The notes below the pieces were generated by a model. It searched no databases and was not told the DNA's origin. It saw nothing but the letters and a program-made list of their open reading frames with translations. A stretch of 64,000 nucleotides of DNA from Arion vulgaris (taxonomy: Eukaryota > Mollusca > Gastropoda > Stylommatophora > Arionidae), in assembly GCA_020796225.1 (NCBI GenBank), contig CM036755.1:61434152-61498151 (forward strand), given 5' to 3'. Below, piece after piece: positions 22,440 to 33,200 of this stretch (position 1 is the stretch's first letter; every line of letters begins with the position of its first letter). A program made the translations under genes and the position numbers.

Positions 22440-23034
22440 AGTTTCCTTAAGAATACTCACATTTTTTACCATTTTGTAAACCTGGATTAGTGTCAGTACT
22501 ATAATTTTGTTCTTCAGAAATCTGTTAAATATTTGATACCGAAATTGACTATAGAAATTGTTTTTCTGCCCACTCACAATATAAAGTATATTCTAAAAAC
22601 GTTTTTGATGCAAAATAATTATTGGTACAACTCATAAATATCGGCTTTAGCTTGCTGAACAAGACTGCTCACTTTTTTTCAATAACTGTGTGGCAAATAC
22701 AAACATAGAAAACATAAAAATGTGTATCACAACACAATTGTTTTTCAAGTCTTACTTTGAATTGCGTAGAAATCTGAAAATGGAGGCGACCCTGAATGAT
22801 TGATCGAAAGTTTACATTAAACACTCAGATACCACTAATATGTCTCTGGCGAACCCCAATCTAGTGAGAATGAAGAAGAAGAATGATTGATCGAGAGTTT
22901 ACCCAAATACCACTAATATGTCTCAAGCGAACCCCAATGGACAAATATGTTTCAACTACAAAGCAGAACTCTTAGATTTTCTGATGACAGCACAGCACAT
23001 ATGATCTTTCGTACATGCCCACTGTCAACTATAT
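22440..23034. other. No gene recognised
   Basis: AT-rich. It contains an imperfect direct repeat, 'ataccactaatatgtctc' at about 22830 and 22907. No coding feature was found. Confidence 0.45.
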
Positions 23035-23161
23035 AAGCAATGGTGGCTAAACCACAGTCAACTCTAGATAACTAGGCCAGACAACTGACGGGATTCCTGA
23101 CCTAGATCAGAAAATGGGGCTGGAAATTACAGATGTTTGAAAGAACATTGCACTCTTTTTT

Positions 23162-25126
23162 GGGGCTGCTGTTTGGGCAAACCCGCATTCTATATGCTTC
23201 CCAAAATTCATAAACTCCACAATCCTGGTAGGCCTATTGTTTCTGCTCGCTCTTGTCCTACGGAACATATCTCCGAATTCCTTGACAGTATCTTCAATCC
23301 TATAGTCACCACATTACCTTCATTCTTGAAAGATACTAACCACACTTTGTCTGTTTTTCTTCTATTAAGTTGTTGCCTGGCAGGACTTATCGCCTCTTCC
23401 TCCTTGATGTCTGTTCACTGTATACCTCTATACCTCATTCTGACGGACTTCAAGCTCTCCAGTTTTTCTCGACAGGAGAACTAACCTCTTGTCTCCACCT
23501 CGTCTTCGTCTTGCAGAACTAGTTCTAACTCTCAACTCCTTTCAGTTCAATGACCAGTTCTTTGAACAGATCAGTGGGGTTGCCATGGGTACTAAAATGG
23601 GACCCAGTTATGCTTGTCTATTCATGGGTCATCTTGAACACTTAGTATGGAACACCTATGATGGTCCCCTTCCGTCCGTGTATCATAGATACATCGATGA
23701 TTGTATTGGATACACCCATGTGCCTGAAGCCAATTTGTCACGCTTCATTAACTTCATTAATGTCTTCAATCCTGCTATTCGGTTCACCTCTCACATCTCT
23801 ATCTCTTTTGTCAATTTTCTTGACATCACTATCACCATCAGCCTATCTACTATCACTACATCAGTATACTACAAGCCTACTGATTCACATAGCTTTCTTC
23901 TGTATACCTCTTCCCATCCCCAGGCTTGTCATGACTCTTTACCTTTCTCTCAACTCTTACGCCTTCGTCGCCTCTGTAGCGAAGACGACGATTTTCTCGA
24001 TAGAGCTCACAGAGGCTTGATTTCTTCCGCAAGCGCCTATACCCGGAGAATGTGCTTACATCTGCCATGCATCGGGTTCAGCTAATTGCTCGCCAGGAGG
24101 CCCTTTCCAACCAACATAGAACCTCCAATTCTGACAGGGTTAAACTTATCTTAATTTTCCACCCTCATAGTTCCCTGGTGAAAAAGGTCTTATTCCATCA
24201 TCTCCCTATTCTTCAGTCTGATCCTGAGACACGTTCAGTCTTCCAACACGATCCTTTGGTGGCGTACAGACGGGACAGAAGCCTCAAGGATTTGTTGGTA
24301 CACAGTCGCCTCAGCCTAATATCCAGAGTCATTTTGGCACCATCCAGTGTGGCCATCGGCGCTGTAATACATGTGCATATGTAATACAGACCCGCGCTGT
24401 CTCTTTTCCAAAAGCTACATATGTCATTCAAGACAGTTTCACGTGTGAGTCCCGCAATATCATCTATGCCATCACCTGCAAACGATGCAACAAGGCCTAT
24501 ATTGGTGAAACCGGTAAGAGGCTCAGTGACCGATTCGCCCAACACTTACGCGATATTCGCCAATGCTCTGTGACCCCTGTGGCCACTCATTTAAATGATA
24601 CTGGCCATTCAGGAGCTGACGATGTCCAGGTCACAGCCATCCGATCATGTTCCTCCGATGATCGCAGTCGATTCGCCCTGGAGAGCCGTTTTATTTCATT
24701 CTATGGCACCTTGCGATCTCTTGGACTCAACGCATTACATTCCTATGCTTCTTAGTACTGTCTTATCTCATGCCTTGTAATCTATATGTGTATTTGCTCC
24801 ACATATATAGTTATTTATCCACTATATTGTTTATTGTTTCTCTTCTTTTCCACTTCCGGTTTGTGTTGCACTTATTTCGTTATTCGTTTTTATTCCCAGA
24901 TTTTCATTAGATAGGTTTGAATGTTTCTACATGTAATCGTCCATTTGTAGTTCTCCTCGAAATTCGTCATTCTTGTTGTATTGTTTGCTTGATAAAGGCC
25001 TTTGGTCGAAACGTTGCTGTTTATCGTCACTGTTTCTGTATTTTGTAAAACTATAGTACTTTGTTTTTACGTGTTTAGCTATTTTTCCAAGTTTTACTGC
25101 AGTCTCCACCATTTTTCGATAATCGT
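23162..25126 (+). mobile_element. Penelope-like retroelement, 5'-truncated
   Basis: RT followed by a GIY-YIG endonuclease, the defining layout of Penelope-like elements, in several frames. RT: '[20 protein letters not shown]' (23187 on), '[14 protein letters not shown]' (motif A, about 23410), 'QISGVAMGTKMGPSYACLFM' (motif B, 23568), 'YHRYIDDCIGY' (motif C, 23683), 'YYKPTDSHSFL' (23870). Endonuclease: 'IIYAITCKRCNKAYIGETGK' (24457-24516), 'DRFAQHLRDI', 'THLNDTGH', ending 'LNALHSYAS' and a stop at 24753-24755. Frameshifts near 23380, 23480, 24050 and 24380 inactivate it. It is inserted in repeat X. Confidence 0.93.
24989..25028 (+). ncRNA. Hammerhead-ribozyme-like core remnant
   Basis: In the 3' part of the Penelope-like element: TTGATAA in place of CUGAUGA, a GGCC/GGTC stem with a TTT loop, then GAAA, and ACG/CGT pairing across an 11-nt loop ending in C at 25028. 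Hammerhead motifs are known in Penelope-like elements. C3 and G8 are both changed (to U and A), which could still pair. Stem I is not evident, so activity is doubtful. Confidence 0.45.
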
Positions 25127-25654
25127 CACTCTTTTTTTGCAATTTTACTCAATTCAGTGAGTCTATGGCTAGTTATTGGTGAAATATATTCATAATATTG
25201 ATATTCCTTATTGTTAAACTTAACTTGTTACATAATATATCTTCGATTTAGCATTTTGTGTTGATTTAAAAATGAATTCGTTTATATACACCAATACTGG
25301 AATGCGAAGTCACGTGGTGTAGTTGTGGTCTGATTTCCCATAATTCTTTCCGAAGGCCCATAGGTTTATAGTCGGCTCTGGTTAAACCCGGCCCGGTGGC
25401 CGGAAACAGAACGGTACAAAATCTAGATGTAAAACTTGAGATGCTGTTAAAAAAAAAGACAGAAATTCCCATGCAGTGGAATTGATCTCATTGTTGCATT
25501 GAAGGCAATGAGAGGAACGATGTCTTTGCTAAGGAAGACAGTGTCAAAGAAAACGTCTACTAATCACTGTCTTTTCAAGACGTCAAAATTGTTGAAAGTT
25601 TGAACGTTTGAATCAGAGCACAAAAACATGTATATGACTAGGTTTTATATAGAA

Positions 25655-25845
25655 AGTAAGCCCGCCTGCCCAGCGTGTTCGTAGCGCGTTGGACGACGGC
25701 TGACAAGCTAACTGTGAGCGCGGGTTCAATTCTGCGGCCTGGCAGAAAAGCCACAGGTTCTCCAGATTTACGGTGTTCATGGCACCGAGACGAAGAGCTG
25801 AAAGCGCAAGTGCTTCTGGATCAAGAAACAAACAAAAAATTTAGA
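25655..25845 (+). repeat. SINE-E copy
   Basis: Head 'tcgtagcgcgttggacgacgg', B box 'gcgggttcaattc', body 'gatttacggtgttcatggc', CAAA-rich tail. A likely diverged TSD flanks it: 'tatagaaagtaag' on the left, 'tttagaaagtgag' on the right. Confidence 0.83.
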
Positions 25846-26289
25846 AAGTGAGGCACGAGATCGATTAAAGGAGGTTTTTTTTTTGTTTTACTCTTTTGTG
25901 TCCTTTTGGCGTGCCAATGACTGATAATTAATATTTGCATCCCTTATTTCTGGTGGTACTAATTTTTCTTTCCATTACTGCTGAAGGCTCTCAAGCAACT
26001 CAGTGATTACTTTTTCTTATGTACATTTAATTATTTCGGATGGAATGTTATTTATTCCTTATGCTTTGTCTAAACTGAGGGTGTCCATAGTTTCACTGAG
26101 AAACTATGAGAAACATTGAGTCCAGAGCGTACACTGTGTACAGATGTTCAAAAGTCACTAAAGCTTATTCTCTGATAATGTTATTTTATGAGTAGGGTTC
26201 TACCAAACGATCCATTTCTTTCTATGATCATTCATGATTTTTCCACTTAATAATAGTCTTTTTGTTTTCTCTAACACTGTTTTACGTCT

Positions 26290-26505
26290 TTCCGAACAGA
26301 AAAGTTTCAGGACTGTGAATCCCACTCGTTGACCAGATTGAGAGAAGATGGGTGTCAATATTGGTGCAGCCCGAAAAGAACAATATACTAAATATGCAAA
26401 GAGATTGATTAATCAACATCGAACTGGCGTGTTGGGCCGTTGGACGCTGCTAGATTTGCTGAGGCGGAGATCGGAGCACCTATGGACATACCCGGTCTGC
26501 TATGA
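26290..26505 (+). repeat. Possible repeat Q copy, diverged
   Basis: The end resembles the end of repeat Q at 45255-45560 (minus): 'agatttgctgaggcggagatcggagcac' (interrupted) then 'acccggtctgctatgatgat'. The upstream part is poorly conserved. Confidence 0.4.
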
Positions 26506-26516
26506 TGATAATAATA

Positions 26517-26970
26517 AAATCGTGGCATATTCTTTACAATGTCAATTCAAATGGTGTATCAATCCTAACATATGCCAGCGAGAGTTGGAAAATGACTAAA
26601 GATATTGAAAACAAGTTGAATGCATTTGTAAATAGAAACACACCTTGAGGAGAAATGATCAACGAATATCAAAGCAGGCATTGAAGTGGGATGCAAAGGG
26701 TTCAAGAAAGAGAGGACGACCTAAAGAGACCCTGAAACGAACTTTGCTGAGAGAGGCAGGAAATATCGGTCTCAGTTCAATGGAGGAGATTGAGCGTGTT
26801 GTCCAGAATAGAGCGGTATGGAGAAACTACTTGCAGGCTCTATGTAACGTATAACGGTACGAGATGAATTATTATTATTATATCCTTTACAAGACGTAGC
26901 CATCAACCACAGTAAACGAGTCGTTGATTTTTCTAGGCACCACTTATACGTTCAGTAGTTTTGATGATAG
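26517..26970 (-). repeat. SINE-F fragment split by LINE L4
   Basis: The 3' tip 'aaaatcgtggcatat' (26515-26530) and inner part 26880-26970 match SINE-F at 48430-48662 and 59005-59180 on the minus strand. LINE L4 separates them. Confidence 0.72.
26540..26879 (+). mobile_element. LINE L4 3' end, TSD-flanked
   Basis: 340-bp 5'-truncated insert flanked by ATATTCTTTACAA (26527-26539) and ATATCCTTTACAA (26880-26892). Encodes 'SWKMTKDIENKLNAF', then '[20 protein letters not shown]' and '[17 protein letters not shown]', the C-terminal tail of a LINE ORF2, and ends in (ATT)n. Related copies: 30904-31364, 32030-32295, 36775-37175. Confidence 0.85.
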
Positions 26971-27164
26971 TCCCCCCATGTAACTGATAACTTATAACGA
27001 ATAGTTTAATATAGGTGCAATTCGGTACATTCGAATCCCAATAATAATAGGTATTCGAAAAACGAATCGCACATCTATATAATTTTTGTACCTCTTCCAG
27101 CACAAGAGTATCAAAGAGTGTGTGTTTGTTTTCTCTCACTAAGATAAAGTATTAATCTATATTC

Positions 27165-27284
27165 ATGGCAGTAGCAATGGATTTGAAACGCAAAGTGATG
27201 GATGCGGCTGTAGTCCCATTTAAAAAGCCTAGACAAGATTTAATTGCTTATGGAACTCATCATGCAGGTCAGCTCATTCAGTCT
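27165..27284 (+). CDS. SNRNP40: SNRNP40 exon 1
   Basis: 120 nt, residues 1-40, ending in phase 0 before GTAAGT. Starts [12 protein letters not shown] second in-frame ATG at residue 5 gives MDLKRK and is a possible alternative start. Holds the basic N-terminal segment '[11 protein letters not shown]', equivalent to 'VPVKRPRHELL' in vertebrates. Confidence 0.93.
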
Positions 27285-30200
27285 GTAAGTATTCATTTCG
27301 TTTGCTTTATTCGTCTTGCTAAATTGTACAATACCTATTTTCGATAGAAGGCATACCGACTTTTTACTAACTCAAGTTACTGATTCACGTTTGTTTTTGT
27401 TTGTTCTCTGTACGGAATTATTTGTATATTATCATTCCAAAAAGATCGTACACACATTTTCTTTTGTTGCCACACTACCTTGGTTTGCAGCCCACTGTCG
27501 TGATGATATGTTGTGTATAATACTGTGTATTAAAATATACGCTCAGGAGTCAGTGAGGAGGTGATGGCAGGCAGTGACTCCTCAGTGAGTTCAGTCAGTG
27601 ATCAGATCATAGATGAAGCATGATGATAATAAACTATAGATACTCTTTTTTTTTCTTCTCTTTCGCCTTGATACTCTGCTGTAGAAGGTTTTATAGTCCG
27701 GATGATTTGGCTACATCCTTACTGGGGAAAAGGGGGGACCATCCCCACCATGGCATATGTCATTCTGTTTTCGATGCTATTCATAGATACACTACAGGGT
27801 TTTGTTACTTTTTCCAACCTTCTGATTCTGGTATATTTTTTCCGTTGCCACTATGAATGCAGGGATAGTCAGGGCGCCTAATATGGCACTTCTGACTAAT
27901 TTTTGCATGAAGGCTTGCTTTCCTCATCACTGTTATCAGTGTCTCTTGCAATTCAGGTGAGCCATACTCCAACTTCTTAAGTACTTCCAATTTAGATCCC
28001 CAAGTAAAGTCTGTAAAGGATAAAGAAACCTGTGTATCTTGTGAACACAGATACATTTTTAACAAAGTTGGCTTCTAACCCCTGAATTAGCACAACATGT
28101 GGTTACTGGCAGAGTATGTTATCAACTTCGCTACCACCGCTCTACTGGTATTTGTGACAGCTTCTAACTGTGTTTGTAATCTTTTTTTGAAGGCTTGCGT
28201 AGTTATTTTCTATTATGCTCTTAATTCATTGTCCATGTTTGGACTAGTAGAATAAGATGGGAATGGAAATGCTTTTGATTATTTGTTGTTTGGATGTCTA
28301 GTAATAGGGTTAGTTGATAGGTGACAGCATGTGATTGAGGTACTCCATCTACTATTTCTCTGTCATGTCCTCCATCTTCTGTTTCCAAGTATTTGAACCC
28401 TTCCATTTTTTAAATTGTAGTGTCGTTGACATGAACATTTTATCCATTGTTATGCGATCGACGTCATGGCACATTGGGCATTCCCGTGCGTGCTTTGACC
28501 TCCGCTGCAGCAGCTTGATTAGAAGACAACACTGTCTGGTTTGTACAAACTTAACTCCTAAATCTCGCACTCATCCAGTGTCTGCGACTTGCCCATATCA
28601 CAAAAATGAGAGCGCACCACATCGATGACATCGGCTCTGTCTATACTTCTACCCGCGTGAGTGGGGGCATTGTTTGCAAGAAATTCAGCATGCTCATTTT
28701 AATTCATTTTGTTTCATGCTTATACTCATTCTCTCAGTTTTTGTTGTTTTATTTTCATGTCATATGTTGTGCAGTTGTAATATAAGGAGAGTCAGTACAA
28801 CGTAGGCTATATTCCTGTTGATGTATCAATCACTGATCATCTGCGAAAAACAGTTCATTGACTGCATCAGTGTCCATATTTGATTCCTGGATAATTTTAT
28901 CCCTATATGTTATGATGAGCATAGGTGAGAAAACACGTCCTTGTCTGACACCTGATGGGAACATTAATGAGACACGTACAAACAAAGTTTTACTGCAGTC
29001 TTCCCCCTATTTGGAACATTAATGACATCATCAACCACCTTACAAGAAGATATCAGAGCACAATTTTTAGACTTTGACCCCAACACATAACACTTAATAA
29101 TCATTTGAATAGAATTCACCCACAACACACTTCAGAGTGCCAGCTGTGTGTACATCATCATGAAACCGTTCACCATCACCTCTTCAGGTGCCAAGCACTA
29201 GATGATGTCATTAAGATCTTCCTTCCTTCAAGGTCAGATAAATAGAACACATTACACGAAACAAAAGAACAACTTACAAACACATGCAGATACCACTACA
29301 TAACATTGGGCCGAAGGGCAGGAGATCAAGTACCTCTGGATCATTAAAGAAGAATAAAACACCTGATTGAATATGAAAGAAATCTTTCATCACTTCTGTT
29401 GTTCTTACTGTGCTCTGACTATCTTGACGGAGAGATGTGATGTTACCCAATAGTTGATCGTGTACAACATACTCTTCAAGGATATCCCATACATGTAGTT
29501 TAGCAAAATTGAAATATTATATCTAACTAGATTTACTACCAGCTGTGCATTGGATTCCCATATGGAATGTATTCCGACTATTTGGTCCCCTGAAGCCGTG
29601 GACAGCATGACATTGATCACATCACCCATATCTTGTGCCATAAGTAAGAGAAAAATATGGAATAACACCATATTCAGCAATATACCTCATGGTATTAAAA
29701 CAGGCTCCTTTATTTATTTATTGTTTTAGACTATGCATGCCATGCATACTCTATGACATCTGTTGGAGATTGATTGCCGATGGGTCTGTCAGAAGTACTA
29801 TGTCGTCGGTTCGGTAACCAATGTTCTATTATATTTTACAGCAAAAATCTAAAAGAAATTGATGTTTGCATGATAAAAAAGTAGGGAACAAAACAACTCA
29901 ATAATCACAAATTACTTACTCATTGTGAATGGCAGAATCACTTGCCTTGATTTTATATATTCCTGCATTCGTAAATCACATCTTTTAACTCTTTGAGCAT
30001 CTTTCATAAGATTTTTACTACATATTAACTACACTTTTTGTGTGTTTTGATAAGCAAAGAATTTATATTCTTCTTACACAAGGAGTTCAACTACATTTTT
30101 CCTTATTTAATGCTGAGCATGCTAAATGACCTAGTATGATGACTAACTAAACAGGCTGTTGAATTTATACATTTTTAACCCTCTTGGAATGATAGAGCAG

Positions 30201-33200
30201 ATTTTTTTATTTCATTGATCTAGCGGACCTGTCGAAATATCAGCTCATATAACAAGTGATGAGATGGACTAGTTTTTAAGTTATCCCAGCCAATGAAAAG
30301 CTCAGATTTATTGCTAGTGTGTTTTGTCATCCAGTTTGGAAATCACACGCTTGTTTAAATTACGCTTAACAGAATAGATTATTTATTGTAAATATATTTT
30401 GTGACTATAGAATATTTCAAAGATGGACAGTTATTCTCTCATGATTCAAGCATGGAATATTATCATAGTCTGTGAGTACAATGTACTTTTATTGTTCACT
30501 ATTTAAAAAAAATGAAATTAGGAATTGGCCATCCTATCTCCTGCATAGTTTGGGTTAGAATTGTGAAGTGACTGGTGCTTCATACCATGTGGAGGCAAAG
30601 ACTGATGATATTTTTATTTCATTATATAAAACTAACTAGAATTAAATGAAATATCTGTAAATATCATTCTTGCTGCTAAAAATTGTAAAAATACCTGATA
30701 CTGTTAACTTGAACACACAATCAGCGCAGTAGGATTTATGTGAGCATTCAATTTTCTATACTACAGGGACCACCAAGAACTTCAAACTTATTGGCACCAA
30801 TTATGCTGTTAACAGGTCATGAAGGGGATATATTTTGTGGCAAGTTTTCACCAGATGGCCAGTTGGTTGCCTCTGCTGGATTTGATAGGCTTATATGTAA
30901 GTATATACAAATTTTCAATTCAAATGTTGAATCAATCCTAACATATACCAGCGAGAGTTGGAAAATGACTAAATATATAGAAAGTAAGTTGAATGCATTT
31001 GAAAATAGATGTATGCAAAAAAAATAATGACCTAAAATGGAACGAATTCAGAAGTGATGAAATCAGAGAAATGTCTGGTCAACCACTAGTAACAACTGTA
31101 ATAAGAAGGAGAAGATGGTGATATGTTGGACACATCTTGAGAAGAAATGATAAAAAAATATTAAAGCAGGCATTGAAGTGAAATGCAGAGGGTTCAGGAA
31201 AGAAGACGACCTAAGTTGACTCTGAAACGAACTTTGCTGAAAGAGGCAAGAAATATCAGTCTCAGTTCCCTGGAAGAGATTGAGCGAGTTGCCCAGGATA
31301 GAGCGATATGGAGAAATTGCTTGCAGGCCCTATGTAATGTATAACGGTACAAGAGAAACTATTATTATATGTAAGTAAATCTCTTATTTGAAAGATAAAT
31401 GTAAACTTATAATGCTGTAGAAGATTGAGAAGATATGATGCCATAGGTAAAACCTCTCCTTGGGCCGACGATCAAGGAAAAATACGGACCTAACATCATA
31501 TTACCCGTCTGCTCAGAGTGTTTTGTATCGCGTTGGACTACGGATGACTATCCTCTGTGTGTGCGGGCTCAATTCCGCGGGATGGCAGAAAAAAACACAG
31601 ATTCCCCAGATTTACGGTGTTTGTGACACCGAACCGAAAGGTTACGATGTCCATGGCACCGAGCCGAAGAGTTGAAAAGCTTAAAGTGCTTTCTGGATCG
31701 GAAAAAAAAAAATTTGCCTATATACCATATGATATAAAATGGGTTACTTTACTTAAATTTCGTAAAGGTAATATAATCAGAAAATGTATGGTTAACCATA
31801 AGTAAAAATGATTGTTACTGCCTGTAGTACCGCTTATTAGGCGATGTAGGACAGGTGGAAAAGGTCTGAGAAATTTAATGGCCTCAAGGCTAGTAAAATC
31901 GCAGTGAAGCTGTTCAGGTTAGGATTTTTCATTTATGCCCACAGCAGAAACAATCCTTGGCCGTACCGGAAATTGAACATGGTCTCCCTCATGGGAGCTG
32001 CGCTTTAATCCATTCGGTCAGACGCTCCTCGTAACAACTTAAAAAAAACTAGATGGAGATATGTTGTGTATATTCTTAGGAGGAATGGTCAAAGAATCTC
32101 AAAGTAATAATCAAGGCCAGTTGAAAATAGTTCAAGAAGGAAAAGATGCTCTACGGAAACCCGGAACCGAACTTTACTGACAGAGGGGAGAAATATCAGG
32201 TTCAGTATCATAGAAGAGATTGATTGATTTGCCCAGGATAGAGCAGTATGGAGAAATTGCTTGCAGACTCTACGTAACTTATGAAAGGATTTTAAAAACT
32301 TAAATAACTGCTGTAAGTACAGTATATAACATCAACTCTGTTGAGAGTCTGAACAGGAAGATGACAAGAAGTGGCACAGTTCAAGCATTATTGAAAGAGG
32401 ACAATGGCAGAAGTTAAATTATGACAGTATCCAGTTACAGTTGGGTTGGTTGAAGCGTAACTGCAATCAATGTACCCTGTGATATTTTGCAATGTCATTA
32501 AACTTTTATGGAAAACATCAGCCCTTTTTTACTGCTCATTAATTTACTTAATGTAGTTTTCTTCGAACTTTAGTCCCAGCAAGTCACGTTAACGTTTACT
32601 TTGATAATACGCATAGCTGAATTATCCTCATCTGGCTTGCCCTAAGTTAATGCATTATCTTTAGTTAAAAGCAAATTTTCAAAATACAAGTGCTTTCTGT
32701 GGTGAAGAGGTCAAACCATTTGCCTTTCATTTTGTAGGTTATGCGCTCGCATCTGGACCACATTACTCAATCACAAGTACATTTTTTCAGGTGATCCTTA
32801 GTATTGTAGCTTCTTCTTTGAATGCTACATATCGACCACTTGTTTAACGACTCTGTGTGATTTTTAGGTGATCTGAGCCTTGAACTTTGTGCCAATTATG
32901 CACCTACAAGTAGGCCAGCACATTCAATTTCTGCAACGCTTTTTATTTACTAGGCTAGCTTCCTTAGGTCCTACATCAGTCGCCTCTTACGCATGCCTTG
33001 TAGGTAGCAGTGGTACTATTCTTTGTTGCCTTTGCAGGCTCCAGCGCCACACGGGTGAGTTGTTGCTGAGACTATAGAGCTCATGCTTTGTGCAATATTC
33101 TTGATAGATAGCATTACATTTCTGTGGGAAGGACAGGGCCATTTTGAGAAACACAGTGCAATGAAGTCAATCCTTTACAATTAAACACCTTTTTTTCTTC

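Larger units (their letters stand above)
23035..25390 (+). repeat. Repeat X copy split by a Penelope-like element
   Basis: 23035-23161 and 25127-25390 join to match the uninterrupted copy at 11848-12235. The break lies at CACTCTTTTTT, present on both sides. Confidence 0.78.
28200..29680 (-). mobile_element. LINE L3 copy in intron 1, twice interrupted
   Basis: Minus-strand pieces colinear with 44207-45186: 28200-28440 ('VQTWTMN', '[12 protein letters not shown]'-like), 28690-28956 (RT palm region, FADD zone) and 29359-29460 ('[10 protein letters not shown]'), extending 5' to about 29680. Interrupted by repeat Q (28445-28680) and a 402-bp LINE tail (28957-29358). Inactive. Confidence 0.75.

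Noticed and set aside
30170..30300. piggyBac-type end (TTAACCCTC)
   Set aside because: No matching opposite end or coding remnant; the motif alone is too short.
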